64,000 bases of DNA from Betaproteobacteria bacterium (GTDB lineage: Bacteria; Pseudomonadota; Gammaproteobacteria; Burkholderiales; SG8-39), in the NCBI GenBank assembly GCA_016195915.1, contig JACPYS010000043.1, positions 186,001 to 250,000 on the forward strand, in the 5' to 3' direction. Within the stretch, counting starts at the first letter, position 1. Every line of letters begins with the position of its first letter. The notes beneath the pieces are model-generated. The model ran no database searches and was not told the DNA's origin. It saw only the letters and a list, made by a program, of their open reading frames with translations. A program made the translations under genes and the position numbers. Below are positions 42,324 to 51,615 of this stretch, one piece after another.

Positions 42324-43010
42324 ATGCACCGAACCGTACTCATTACCGGCGCCGGCCGCGGCATCGGCCTGGCAAGTGCTCGCGCGTTCGCCCAACTGGG
42401 CTGGCGCGTGCTTTCGCTCGACAAGCTGTTCGAAACCGAAATCTCGGGCGAGCGGGTCGATTTCGACCTGCGTCGCCGGGACAACATCCCGGACCTGATT
42501 GCCTCGCTCGGAGAAATCGACACGCTGGTGAACAACGCCGGCGTGTTGTACTGCGAGCCCTACGACGCCATTCCCGAAGAGCACCGGCGCGAGATCCTCG
42601 CGGTGAACCTCGAGGCACCGGCAGCGCTGATCGCAGCGCTCGCGCCGCAGATGATGAACCGCCGTTCGGGAAGGATAGTCAACGTCGGTTCGGTAGCGGC
42701 ATTCACCGGCCACCCCGATCTCTGGTACGGCATCACTAAAGCCGGCTTGCTCAATCTGACCAAGGCCTGGGCGAAGGAACTCGGGGGACACGGCGTGCTG
42801 GTCAACGCGGTGGCGCCGGGGCCGACGCAGACCGCGATGTACGACCAGTTGCCCCAGTCACGCAAGGACGGAGTGACGCGGACCGTGTACTCCGGCCGCG
42901 TCTGCCAGCCCGAGGAGGTCGCGCAGGCGATACTGTGGCTGGGCGCGCAGTGCCCGGAATACATCAGCGGGACTACGCTCGACGTGAACAACGGATCGTA
43001 TCCACGATGA
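42324..43010 (+). CDS. Short-chain dehydrogenase/reductase (SDR)
   Basis: The 228-residue enzyme has the cofactor motif ITGAGRGIGLASARAF, NNAGVLY, the catalytic serine in VNVGSVAAFTG, Tyr/Lys in WYGITKAGLLNLTK and the C-terminal GTTLDVNNGSYPR. It is shorter than many SDRs because the region after TGxxxGIG lacks the usual insert (VDFDLRRRDNIPDL). The ATG at 42324 matches the motif placement. It is divergent from the kinase pair and overlaps or abuts the Bug gene downstream. Confidence 0.88.
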   Translation: MHRTVLITGAGRGIGLASARAFAQLGWRVLSLDKLFETEISGERVDFDLRRRDNIPDLIASLGEIDTLVNNAGVLYCEPYDAIPEEHRREILAVNLEAPAALIAALAPQMMNRRSGRIVNVGSVAAFTGHPDLWYGITKAGLLNLTKAWAKELGGHGVLVNAVAPGPTQTAMYDQLPQSRKDGVTRTVYSGRVCQPEEVAQAILWLGAQCPEYISGTTLDVNNGSYPR

Positions 43011-43030
43011 CGCATTCAATCAGAGGACAA

Positions 43031-44005
43031 ATGATCATGCATCCGGTCCGTCGGCTGCTCGCCTGCTTGATGCTGGCCGCCTCCTGCGGCGCCGCGGCGC
43101 AATCGTTTCCGTCCAAGGCACTGAAGCTTGTCGTGCCGCACGCGCCCGGCGGCAACTCCGACACCTTCGGGCGCATCATCGCGGCCAAGCTCTCGGAGCG
43201 ACTCGGCCAGCAGGTGATCGTGGAAAATCGCGTTGGTGCGGGCGGCACGGTCGCCTCCGAGTTCGTTGCACGCGCCGCGCCCGACGGCTACACAATCCTC
43301 GTCGGCGACAACGGAACGCACGGTGTCGCACCGACGCTGTACACCCGGCTGCCTTACAAGGTGCCTGGCGATTTCACGTCGATCACACTCGCGGCAACGT
43401 TCCCGACGGTGATTCTCGTGAATCCCGCGGTTCCGGCGAAGAACGCCCAGGAATTCATCGCGCTCGCCAAGGCGCAGCCCGGCAAGCTCACGTATTCGTC
43501 CGCGGGCACCGGCAACGGCTCTCACCTCACCGTGGACATGTTCCTGCAGGCGGCGGGCAACCTCGAGCTGGTGCATATCCCCTACAAGGGCGGCGCACCG
43601 GCGGTGCAGGCAGTGCTCGCCGGCGACGTGCAGCTGACCGCGGTAAGCGTGAACACATCGTTGCCGCACATCAAGTCGGGCAGGATGCGCGCGCTGGCGA
43701 TCGCCTCGTCGAAGCGCTCGCCCACGATCCCCGACGTCCCCACGCTGGCGGAGTCCGGCATCAAGGGAGCGGAGGCCGACAGCTGGCTCGCGATCTTCGG
43801 CCCCGCGGGCATCCCGGAAGCGATCGTCGCCAAACTCAACCAGGAGATTGCCGCGGTGTTGCACGTTCCCGAGACGAAGGAGCGCCTCGCCGGTGTAGGG
43901 CTTGAAGTGGTGGCCTCACCCGCCGCGCAGCTTGCGGCGATGCTCCCCGCCGAGGTGCGCAAGTGGGGCGAGGCGGTGAAACGCTCCGGCGCGCGGGTCG
44001 ACTGA
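43031..44005 (+). CDS. Bug/TctC family periplasmic solute-binding protein
   Basis: The 324-residue protein has a signal peptide (MHPVRRLLACLMLAASCG, ending AAAQSFPSKA) and the signature LKLVVPHAPGGNSDTFGRII, ENRVGAGGTVASE and HIPYKGGAPAVQAVLAG. Possible starts are ATG 43007 (overlapping the SDR stop), 43031 and 43037; the AGAGGA at 43022-43027 suits 43031 or 43037. It is transcribed with the SDR and converges on another Bug gene 40 bases away. Confidence 0.9.
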   Translation: MIMHPVRRLLACLMLAASCGAAAQSFPSKALKLVVPHAPGGNSDTFGRIIAAKLSERLGQQVIVENRVGAGGTVASEFVARAAPDGYTILVGDNGTHGVAPTLYTRLPYKVPGDFTSITLAATFPTVILVNPAVPAKNAQEFIALAKAQPGKLTYSSAGTGNGSHLTVDMFLQAAGNLELVHIPYKGGAPAVQAVLAGDVQLTAVSVNTSLPHIKSGRMRALAIASSKRSPTIPDVPTLAESGIKGAEADSWLAIFGPAGIPEAIVAKLNQEIAAVLHVPETKERLAGVGLEVVASPAAQLAAMLPAEVRKWGEAVKRSGARVD

Positions 44006-44045
44006 GCCCTTGCGCACACGAGGGCGCACGATCATGCGACCCTGT

Positions 44046-44993
44046 TCATTCGGCGCGGATGCCCTTGTCGCGGATCAGTCTTGCCCACTTGTCGTGCTCC
44101 GCGGCGATCCAGCGGGCAGCTTCCGCTGAGGACATTCCCGGTGCGGGCTCGATGCCGAGCACGCGGATGCGCTCCTGCACCGACGATTCTGATAGCGCGC
44201 GGCGCAGCTTCGCCTCGATCTCCCTGGTGAGCGCGTCCGGGGTCTTGCCCTGCACCATCACAAAGTACCCCACCTCCACCTCGAAGCCCGGATATCCCGA
44301 TTCGCTCACGGTCGGAACGGAGGGTAGCTGTGCGCTTCGCTGCTTGCCCGAGACTGCGAGCGCGATGAGCTTTCCGGCGCGAACCTGCGGCAATGCACCG
44401 GCGTAGACGCCGAACCCTGCCGGGACCTGCCCAGCGATGTGGTCGGTCATCGCGGGTGCGCCCCCCTTGTAGGGAACGTGCCTGAGCCGCAGCCCGCCCG
44501 TAACGCTGTCGAGGTACTCCATACTGAGGTGACCTGTCGCGCCGATGCCGCCGGAGACATAAGGTATCTCCTGCCTCCTCGCCAGTTCGATGAACTCGTC
44601 CAAGGTCTTCGGCCCGAGAGCGGGGTGCGCCGTGAGCAGGGACGGCATGAACCCGAGTGCCAGCACGGCCCGCAGATCCCTGTGGGCATCGAAAGCCGGA
44701 TCCTTCGGATAGAGCGCCGGATTGACCGTCATCGTCGAGGCGTCGGCGAACAGCCACATCCTTCCGTCCGGCTTGCCGCCCGCGACCGCCTTCGCGCCGA
44801 TCAGACCGTTCGCCCCGGCACGGTTCTCGACGACAAACGATTCTTTCGTCTGCTCGCCGACGGTCTGGGTCATCATCCGTGCGAGTGCGTCCAGCGCACC
44901 GCCTGGCGGGAACGGCACGATGGCCTGGGTGGTGGTCTGGGCGTGGGCGCCGATCGCGAGACAGGCGATCGCAGCTATCGCGATTCTTTTCAT
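44046..44993 (-). CDS. Bug/TctC family periplasmic solute-binding protein
   Basis: The 315-residue protein has a short signal peptide (MKRIAIAAIACLAIGAHAQ). The usual start YPxKP is shortened to TTTQAIVPFPPGGALDALARM, followed by ENRAGANGLIGAK and HVPYKGGAPAMTDHIAG. GAGGGGGAA precedes the ATG. It converges tail to tail with the Bug gene at 43031. Upstream on the same strand is the tautomerase gene, so both may be one transcript. Confidence 0.91.
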   Translation of the reverse strand: MKRIAIAAIACLAIGAHAQTTTQAIVPFPPGGALDALARMMTQTVGEQTKESFVVENRAGANGLIGAKAVAGGKPDGRMWLFADASTMTVNPALYPKDPAFDAHRDLRAVLALGFMPSLLTAHPALGPKTLDEFIELARRQEIPYVSGGIGATGHLSMEYLDSVTGGLRLRHVPYKGGAPAMTDHIAGQVPAGFGVYAGALPQVRAGKLIALAVSGKQRSAQLPSVPTVSESGYPGFEVEVGYFVMVQGKTPDALTREIEAKLRRALSESSVQERIRVLGIEPAPGMSSAEAARWIAAEHDKWARLIRDKGIRAE

Positions 44994-45120
44994 GGTTCCC
45001 CCTCAAGCTTTTCCGCAAGAATGCCCGATCGACTCTTGCTCGTCGAGTGGCGCTTGACAAACACATCCTCGAAGATTGCCCTGTCTGGCTGGGAGGTGCA
45101 GCGGAAACGATCGTTACGAA

Positions 45121-45309
45121 TTACTTCGGGTCCGACGCGAGCTTGCCGCCGCTCGCCCAGTCGGATTTCTTCACGTCCTTGAAAATGACGTCGACCGACT
45201 CGGCCGGACACTTGAGCACGCGTACCGCGTCGGCGGTGACCACTTCTGCGAATTCGCGCTTCTGCTCGACGGTGCGGCCTTCGAACAGGCTGACATGGAA
45301 GAGTGGCAT
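45121..45309 (-). CDS. Tautomerase family protein (4-oxalocrotonate tautomerase-like)
   Basis: The 62-residue protein begins MPLFHVSLFEGRTVEQKREFAEVV; Pro2 becomes the N-terminal catalytic proline after Met removal, and the LFEGR.. EQK pattern is typical of the family. Such enzymes tautomerise 2-hydroxymuconate-type products of ring cleavage. AAGGGGAAA precedes the ATG. The position before the Bug gene suggests a role in aromatic acid use. Confidence 0.85.
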   Translation of the reverse strand: MPLFHVSLFEGRTVEQKREFAEVVTADAVRVLKCPAESVDVIFKDVKKSDWASGGKLASDPK

Positions 45310-45356
45310 GGAATTTCCCCTTTGGGAGAAAGTACAACAAGCTTAACGGATCCGAA

Positions 45357-45863
45357 CTACTTCACCCGGTATATTTCCTCGTCGAAATTGCCGCGCGCGG
45401 CCATCATGGAAGCACGTTTGATGTTCGACACCGAGCTGAGCACCGCGCGGTCCTCGCCGCGCCGCCAGGCGATCTTGTAGACCTCGCGCGCCTCCTTGCC
45501 TTCGCGATAGACCTTCTCGCGCCCTTCGGAATTGGGCTTGCCGTACAGGCTCTTGAAATGAGCCGCCAGCCGGTTGAGGTCGCGCACGTCGAAGCGAACG
45601 TCGATTGCCTGTACCGCATCGCGTTTCAGGTAGACGGTGACCCTCGCGGCGACGCCGGCCACGACGATCTTGCCGTCGTCGCAGCGCCGCTCCGCGGCAT
45701 CGCTCTTCCACTGCAGGGGCTTGCAGTGCGCGCTCGGGAACACCTTGAGGACGACCGCCTCGCCGTCGCCCAGGGCGACGCCGTTCAACTCGAATCCCGC
45801 GGCCTGCGCGTTGAATGCGGCGGCGAGCACCAATGCGCCGATAGCCAGCCTGATGCCTGTCAT
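45357..45863 (-). CDS. Small exported protein of unknown function
   Basis: The 168-residue product has a signal peptide (MTGIRLAIGALVLAAAFNAQA) and a mature part of mixed strands (FELNGVALGDGEAVVLKVFPSAHCKPLQW). Two cysteines, in SAHCKPL and ERRCDDGK, may pair. The layout (short conserved start FELNGVALG) resembles periplasmic proteins annotated as hypothetical in Betaproteobacteria. The ATG at 45863 overlaps the glycosylase stop (ATGA). Confidence 0.7.
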   Translation of the reverse strand: MTGIRLAIGALVLAAAFNAQAAGFELNGVALGDGEAVVLKVFPSAHCKPLQWKSDAAERRCDDGKIVVAGVAARVTVYLKRDAVQAIDVRFDVRDLNRLAAHFKSLYGKPNSEGREKVYREGKEAREVYKIAWRRGEDRAVLSSVSNIKRASMMAARGNFDEEIYRVK

Positions 45864-46423
45864 CGGTGGTAGCGAAAGCATCCGATGGTGTGATCGTTCA
45901 CCATCCCCGTCGCCTGCATGAATGCATACATGATGGTCGAACCGACGAATTTGAAGCCGCGCCGTTTCAGGTCTTTGCTGAACGCATCCGATATTTCCGT
46001 ACTCGCGGGAATGTCCGAGAGCCGCCGGCGGCGTCCCTGCAATGGCTTGCCGTCCACGAAACGCCACGCATAGTCCGCAAAGCTGCCGCATTCACGCTGC
46101 ACATCGAGAAACGAGCGCGCGTTGAGCACCGCCGCATCGATCTTCGCGCGGTTGCGGACGATTCCCGCGTCGCCAAGCAGGCGCGCCTTCTCCGCCGCCC
46201 CGTAGCGCGCGACCTTGACCGGATCGAAGCCGTCGAAAGCGCGCCGGTAATTCTCCCGCTTGGCGAGGATCGTATCCCAGGATAACCCCGCCTGCGCGCC
46301 CTCCAGCAGGAGGAACTCGAACAGCACCCGGTCGTCATGCACCGGCGCACCCCACTCGCTGTCGTGGTACGCGATCGCCAGCGGATTCCTGGCCCAGCCG
46401 CAGCGGCGCAATGCAGCGGCCAT
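45860..46423 (-). CDS. tag: DNA-3-methyladenine glycosylase I
   Basis: The 187-residue enzyme removes 3-methyladenine from DNA. It begins RCGWARNPLAIAYHDSEWGAPVHDDRVLFEFLLLEGAQAGLSW, exactly the Tag pattern, and has FVGSTIMYAFMQATGMVNDHTIGCFRY at the end with the zinc-binding residues Cys and His in the usual places. The ATG at 46423 gives the standard N-terminus; the open frame above it is antisense to nothing real but lies inside the receiver/MBL gene. Confidence 0.95.
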   Translation of the reverse strand: MAAALRRCGWARNPLAIAYHDSEWGAPVHDDRVLFEFLLLEGAQAGLSWDTILAKRENYRRAFDGFDPVKVARYGAAEKARLLGDAGIVRNRAKIDAAVLNARSFLDVQRECGSFADYAWRFVDGKPLQGRRRRLSDIPASTEISDAFSKDLKRRGFKFVGSTIMYAFMQATGMVNDHTIGCFRYHR

Positions 46424-46425
46424 TG

Positions 46426-49119
46426 CTAGTCTGCAGTCAGCGCCATGGCGCGCTGTCGCCGCTCGTGAACTTCCAGTGCTTTCCACAGCACGACCGGCGT
46501 CTTGCGCATCTCGAGCGCGTCGAGCAGCAGCAGTTGCACCGGCCCGCGTGCCTGCGTGCGCCACGCCGGCTGCGGCCACCCCAAACAATTTTCTTCGCCG
46601 ATGAATCCGCCTGCGCCGACTGTCTCCAAAACGCGGCCGTCATTGCCGAGCAGTTCCAGTTCGCCTGAACTCACCAGGCTCAAATGAGCATCGTCGGGCT
46701 CCGCGAACTTTCCCTCGGCGAGGTTCTTGCGCACGCCCGCACGCGCAAGCGACGACTGGTTCGGAATTGAAAGGCGCTCGCCCAGCAGCCATGTGTCCGC
46801 GACGTTCGCGGCCTCGGTGAGCAGCGCGCGCAGCATGCCGTACCAGCCTCCGCTGACGAGGAACGCACGCAGTGTCTCCACGCCGATGCGCAACAGCCGG
46901 ACCGTTGATGCGGCGCGCCAAGTGGACTTGAGTGGACCCTCCTCGAACAGTGTCTCGGCACCGAACAGCGCCCCCACCGACAGCGCGAGCGGCGCGTTCA
47001 GCGCGTTCAGCGCGGGCGCACTGCGCTCCACAGTGCCACACAGCACGACGAAGACGTAGGGCGACGAGCTGCCGCGCCGCAGGATCAGGCTGCCCGCATT
47101 CAGGTTGATCACCGGAGAGCGCAGCAACGCGTTCAGGCTGTCCATGTCCGCCTCCGGGAAGAGACGTCTGAAGAACCGGTGGGCGCGCTGGCGCAAGTAG
47201 TCCTGGCTGGTGGGAACGAGCACGTCTACGGCACCGAAGCTTGCCTGCGAGCCGACCTCGAGTTCCTCAGCGGCGAAAGGGGCCGCGCGGTGCGCAAGCA
47301 CGATCTTCTCCGAGCGGTCCTCGATGAAATCGAGCGGTTCGCCGTGGATCAGCCCGCCGCCCGCGTCGATTTTCTTCAGCGTCGCCGGCGTCAGGTAGCG
47401 GTTGCGCACGGTCTCCCAGAAATCGGGCGGCAGGACCTCTTTCGCGGGCGATTCGTCGAGCAGCTTGCGCAGCACCTTGAGCGACACCACGTCGGCCCAG
47501 TGCGCGTAGGTCTTGTAGCCGTCATCGCCGCGCACGCGAAACACGAACAGCGTGGTCTCCACGGGGTGCGGCGAGTCCAGCGGCATCACCTCCATCCCGT
47601 CGCAGTCGTTCCAGCGACCGGCGACCAGGTCGCGCACCTCGAACAGTTCCCCGAACAGCCGCTCGTCCACCGACATCAGTGCGGAGAGCTTCTTGATCAC
47701 CGAGTGACGCACCAGCGGCGTGGCGAAATACTTGATGCGGCGCGCCGAGGTCAGCAGTGTCGGCAGTCCTGCGAAATGATCGTCATGCGCGTGGGTGTGA
47801 AAGATGCCCTCGATCTCGCTGATGTCGATGCCGAGACTGCGCAAGCTGTGCGTCACGCTCGGACCCGCGTCAACGAGGTAGTAGCGGCCCTGGAACATGA
47901 CGATGCTGCCCATGCTCTGCCGGCGCAGGTCCCAGCCGTCGCCTTCGCCGCAGTGGATCACGCCGAAATACTGCAATTCAATGTGATGCTGGCCCGGGGT
48001 GTAGGGCGCCTCGTAAGCCTCCCCCGGAGCAAGGTTGAGGTCGACCTCCGCTATATTGCCGCGGTAGCCGAACTCGTAGCGGTTGAGCGCCACGCGGCGC
48101 ACGCTGACGCCGCGCGCCAGCTCGACCGGTTGATCGCCGACATCGCGGTAATCGAGCAGATCATCGGCGGCGCGGATGCGGCCGAAGGCGAAGCGCAGCT
48201 TGAGCGCCATGTGGCGCCGCGCCTCCTCGGCGTCGAGGCCAGCGGCCCTGAGTTCCTCCTCGCTGACCAGGCCATAGTTACCGCGATAGATGTAATCGAG
48301 CTGCGCGCGCACCTGCGTGCCGGAGCCGATCAGGATCGGCTTGGTACCGGTATTGTTGGGATGCCCGGGGAGGATCAGCCCCTGCCGGTAGAGCATCTGC
48401 AGCACCGGAAACTCCGCGAGGTTGGCGAAACTGCCGTTCTGCACCAGGACGTCGGAGAGCAGGATCACGTTGGGACCGGTCTCGCAGTCCACACCGTCAC
48501 GCCGCTCCTCCGCGATATATCCCTTCAACATCAGGTGCTTGACCACGTCGGGCGGGCTTCCGCACAGGATGTAGAGCCCTGCTTCCGGCACCTGAACCCA
48601 GTACACGCCCGTCGTCACACGCGTGACCCGGAGGTTGTGCATGGCGTCGCGCAGTGCCTCCCTGCTCGCCTCCAGTTCAACCGTACGCTCGGCCACCTTG
48701 GCTTCGAGCAGCGCGTTCTGGTTCTTCATCGAGTGCTGCGCCTGGCGCACCGCGAGGTGCAGCCGCAAGCGCGCATCGAGCACGCCGCGATCGAGCGTCT
48801 TGCTGACGTAGTCGACCGCCCCGGCGTCGAACCCGCGCGTTTCGTCGTCGGTTTCAGTACGGCTCGAGGTGAGAAAAATCACCGGTATGTCGCGCGTCGC
48901 GGCGTCGGACTTGATGCGGCGGCATACCTCGTAGCCATCGAGCTGCGGCATGCTGACATCGCACAGGATGAGGTCCGGCAACTCGTCGCGGGCCAGGGCG
49001 GCCGCCTCGGCAGGCTCGTTCGTCGTCACGATCGCGTAGCGTGCGCCAAGCTTCGCGCGCAGGAACTCGGTCACTGCGGGGTCGTCGTCGATTGCAAGGA
49101 TCTTGGCAGGTTTGCTCAT
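46426..49119 (-). CDS. Receiver - metallo-beta-lactamase - double cNMP-binding multidomain protein
   Basis: The 897-residue cytoplasmic protein has four modules. Residues 1-125 are a response-regulator receiver (acidic DDD at 11-13, phospho-Asp54 in LILCDVSMP, Lys107). A coiled coil lies at about 126-160. An unrecognised stretch follows at about 165-370. A metallo-beta-lactamase fold (about 375-625) carries the metal motif HTHAHDDH at 441-448, and two cyclic-nucleotide-binding-like domains lie at about 650-745 and 790-885 (GSLILRRGSSSPYVFVVLCG; LSLVSSGELELLG). The start is ATG 49119; a longer frame lacks support. No kinase gene is adjacent. A phosphorylation-controlled hydrolase sensing a nucleotide is inference. 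Confidence 0.83.
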   Translation of the reverse strand: MSKPAKILAIDDDPAVTEFLRAKLGARYAIVTTNEPAEAAALARDELPDLILCDVSMPQLDGYEVCRRIKSDAATRDIPVIFLTSSRTETDDETRGFDAGAVDYVSKTLDRGVLDARLRLHLAVRQAQHSMKNQNALLEAKVAERTVELEASREALRDAMHNLRVTRVTTGVYWVQVPEAGLYILCGSPPDVVKHLMLKGYIAEERRDGVDCETGPNVILLSDVLVQNGSFANLAEFPVLQMLYRQGLILPGHPNNTGTKPILIGSGTQVRAQLDYIYRGNYGLVSEEELRAAGLDAEEARRHMALKLRFAFGRIRAADDLLDYRDVGDQPVELARGVSVRRVALNRYEFGYRGNIAEVDLNLAPGEAYEAPYTPGQHHIELQYFGVIHCGEGDGWDLRRQSMGSIVMFQGRYYLVDAGPSVTHSLRSLGIDISEIEGIFHTHAHDDHFAGLPTLLTSARRIKYFATPLVRHSVIKKLSALMSVDERLFGELFEVRDLVAGRWNDCDGMEVMPLDSPHPVETTLFVFRVRGDDGYKTYAHWADVVSLKVLRKLLDESPAKEVLPPDFWETVRNRYLTPATLKKIDAGGGLIHGEPLDFIEDRSEKIVLAHRAAPFAAEELEVGSQASFGAVDVLVPTSQDYLRQRAHRFFRRLFPEADMDSLNALLRSPVINLNAGSLILRRGSSSPYVFVVLCGTVERSAPALNALNAPLALSVGALFGAETLFEEGPLKSTWRAASTVRLLRIGVETLRAFLVSGGWYGMLRALLTEAANVADTWLLGERLSIPNQSSLARAGVRKNLAEGKFAEPDDAHLSLVSSGELELLGNDGRVLETVGAGGFIGEENCLGWPQPAWRTQARGPVQLLLLDALEMRKTPVVLWKALEVHERRQRAMALTAD

Positions 49120-49120
49120 C

Positions 49121-49924
49121 TCAAAGGCCGCTCCTCTCGCCGCGCCGGTGCATGCGCCGAGCATGCTCGATCATCTCGTCGGGTGGAAGGGCATTGGTCA
49201 CACCGTGCCGGCTGACCGTGATGCCGAGGTGCGCAAGTTCGTGCATCATTTCCGCCGTCTTTATGGTCACCGACAAGGCATCGACGACCGGCACGTCGTC
49301 GATGCGGGCGAGTCCCGCGCGCGCCACCGCCTCGCTCAGATAGAGCTGTCCCGGAATGATGGCCTCGGCGCCGCGGCGGATCGCCTGGCGGGCCGCGGCT
49401 TCGAACAGCTCCAGAACCTTGTCCGGGTGGCTCAACGCGTTGCCCACGTCATCGAAGCTGACGCCCATGAGTTCGGTGGCGACCGCACGCGAGTTGAGCC
49501 CGAGCCGTTCGATGCGCATGTCCATGATCTGGTCGAGTCGATGCTGGAACACGACGATACCGAATCTGCGACCCAGCATGCAGCCGACGTGCATCGCCGA
49601 TTCGCCGTAGCCGACGACCGGGATGCGCAGCAGGCTTCGCGCCTCCTCGATCGCCGGATCCTGCACGGAACCGAGAACGAATACGTCGTAGCCGCGCTGC
49701 TGCGCAGCGTACGCATTGTCGAGGATGGACTGGTGGTGCAGCGACATCAGGTACGGATAAACCACGACGTCGGCCGGGGCCTTGCCGCCGTAGGTGCCGG
49801 CGGGCATGCCTGCGAAGTCCACCTCGGTATCGGCGCGCGCGATGTGGCGGGCGCGTACCCGCATCCCGTCGAAATACACGGGAAGGGCACTTTCTTCCGT
49901 CAGACTCTGGTACCAGATGCGCAT
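49121..49924 (-). CDS. Asp/Glu racemase family protein without the catalytic cysteines
   Basis: The 267-residue protein has the family's start MRIWYQSLTEESALPVYFDG and the fold pattern PVVGYGESAMHVGCMLG. The two positions usually held by catalytic Cys are Ser (FVLGSVQDPAIEEA) and Gln (AEAIIPGQLYLSE). It therefore belongs to the hydantoin racemase-like group that may act as a lyase or a decarboxylase-like enzyme. The ATG at 49924 fits the alignment; it ends two bases from the receiver/MBL gene start on the same strand, with which it may be cotranscribed. Confidence 0.78.
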   Translation of the reverse strand: MRIWYQSLTEESALPVYFDGMRVRARHIARADTEVDFAGMPAGTYGGKAPADVVVYPYLMSLHHQSILDNAYAAQQRGYDVFVLGSVQDPAIEEARSLLRIPVVGYGESAMHVGCMLGRRFGIVVFQHRLDQIMDMRIERLGLNSRAVATELMGVSFDDVGNALSHPDKVLELFEAAARQAIRRGAEAIIPGQLYLSEAVARAGLARIDDVPVVDALSVTIKTAEMMHELAHLGITVSRHGVTNALPPDEMIEHARRMHRRGERSGL

Positions 49925-50004
49925 GCCGCAACCTTTGGCCTCGGTGCAAAGCAATGGCAGTATATCCGGGTGTCGAACGCATGATCCACGCAGGAGTGTC
50001 AGCC

Positions 50005-51615
50005 ATGCAGGCTCCCGAATACCGACAGGGCGAGAAACCGCTGCACGAATATCTGCGGGAGCATGCCCGGCAGCAGCCGGGCATGCCCGCCTTCCTCTGG
50101 TATGGCAGCGCGCTGACCTACGGCGATCTGGACCGCCTGAGCGACGCCTGCGCGACGCTGCTCGCGCGCTGCGGCATCAGGAAAGGCGACCGGGTCGCGT
50201 TGTTCATGAACAACTGCCCCCAGTACGTTGTCGCGCACTGCGGCATCCAGAAGCTCGGGGCGATCGTCGGTCCTTGCGGTCCGTTGTTCAAGTCGCACGA
50301 ACTCGAGTACCAGCTGCGCGACCTGGGCGCGGAAGTGGCGATCGTCGCGGATAACCTCCACCCTGTACTCGCCTCGGTCATGGACAAGACGGCAGTCAAG
50401 CGCGTGTTCGTGATCCATTACGCCGATCTGCTGCCGGCGGAACCGAGCATCAACGTGCCGGAAGAATTGCGCGCGGCCAAGACATCGCCCGCGGGGAGCG
50501 AGGATTTCCTCGCCGCGCTGACCGCCATCGTCGAGGCCCCGCCGCGCCCCGCGATCGGCATGGACGACGTCTGCCTGATGACCTATACCTCGGGCACCAC
50601 CGGACTGCCCAAAGGCGCGATGCTCAGCCACCGCAATGCGCTGTACAAGACCTCCGCCGCGAGCGACCATAACCGGGTCGTCGGCGAGGACACGCTACTT
50701 GCGATCGCGCCGCTTTACCACATCGCGGGCATGCTGTTCGGCATCGATGTCACGATCTACACCGGCGCCACGACGGTACTGCTGTTTCGCTTCGACCCGC
50801 TCGCCACGCTGCAGGCGATCGACCGCCACAAGGTGAGCTGGTGGTACAGCATCGCGCCGATGAATGTCGCGTGCATGCAGTTACCTGATGCGGCGCGCTA
50901 CGACCTGTCCAGCCTCAAGAACAACCCGACGACGAGCTTCGGCATCACGCTCACCGAAGACCTGGCCGAAAAATGGCGCCTGTTCACAGGCGGCTGCCGG
51001 CAGTACGAGGCCGCTTACGGGCTGTCGGAGACCCACACCATGGACACCTACATGCCCGCCGATGCCATCAAATGGGGCAGCCATGGGCGGCTCGTCCCGG
51101 GCAACCGCTGCCGCATCGTCGATCCAGACAGCGGCCGCGACCTGCCCGCAGGTGAATCGGGCGAAATCGTGCTGCAGAGCACTGGCGTGTTCAAAGGCTA
51201 CTGGAACAAACCGGAGGCGACCGCAGCGACGTTGCGCGAAGGTTGGGTGCATACCGGAGACATGGGCCGCATCGACGCCGACGGATATCTCACGTTCATG
51301 GGCCGTTTCAAGGAGATGATCAAGGTTTCCGGCTACAGCGTATTCCCCGAGGAAGTCGAGGTGATCCTGATCAAGCATCCGGCGATTCTGCAGGCCGCGG
51401 TGATCGGCGTGCCCGATCCGCAGAAAGGAGAGGTGGTCAAGGCCGTGGTGGTGCCGAGGCCGGAGGCGAAGGGCAAAATCACCGCCGAGGAAGTCATCGC
51501 CTGGAGCCGCGACAACATGTCGGCCTACAAGGTGCCGCGCATCGTCGAGTTTCGCGATGCGCTGCCGGCCACGGGTGCCGGGAAAGTGCTGCGGCGATTG
51601 CTGAAGGACGGTTAG
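50005..51615 (+). CDS. AMP-dependent acyl/aryl-CoA ligase
   Basis: The 536-residue enzyme carries LMTYTSGTTGLPKGAMLSH, AAYGLSETHTMDTYMP, WVHTGDMGRIDADGYLTFMGRFKEMIKVSG and the C-terminal catalytic lysine in GAGKVLRRLL. It activates a carboxylate, exact type unknown. The ATG at 50005 is supported by CAGGAG nine bases upstream; the earlier in-frame ATGs at 49954 and 49981 lack a site. It is divergent from the racemase-family gene. Confidence 0.9.
   Translation: MQAPEYRQGEKPLHEYLREHARQQPGMPAFLWYGSALTYGDLDRLSDACATLLARCGIRKGDRVALFMNNCPQYVVAHCGIQKLGAIVGPCGPLFKSHELEYQLRDLGAEVAIVADNLHPVLASVMDKTAVKRVFVIHYADLLPAEPSINVPEELRAAKTSPAGSEDFLAALTAIVEAPPRPAIGMDDVCLMTYTSGTTGLPKGAMLSHRNALYKTSAASDHNRVVGEDTLLAIAPLYHIAGMLFGIDVTIYTGATTVLLFRFDPLATLQAIDRHKVSWWYSIAPMNVACMQLPDAARYDLSSLKNNPTTSFGITLTEDLAEKWRLFTGGCRQYEAAYGLSETHTMDTYMPADAIKWGSHGRLVPGNRCRIVDPDSGRDLPAGESGEIVLQSTGVFKGYWNKPEATAATLREGWVHTGDMGRIDADGYLTFMGRFKEMIKVSGYSVFPEEVEVILIKHPAILQAAVIGVPDPQKGEVVKAVVVPRPEAKGKITAEEVIAWSRDNMSAYKVPRIVEFRDALPATGAGKVLRRLLKDG

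Noticed and set aside
47179-49215. Plus-strand frame of 678 codons opposite the receiver/MBL/cNMP gene
   Set aside because: Rich in Arg, His, Val and Glu, with no motifs; the other strand shows three domain families.
49041-49343. Small plus-strand frame of 100 codons across the racemase and receiver gene junction
   Set aside because: Overlaps the starts of two well-supported genes; a shadow.
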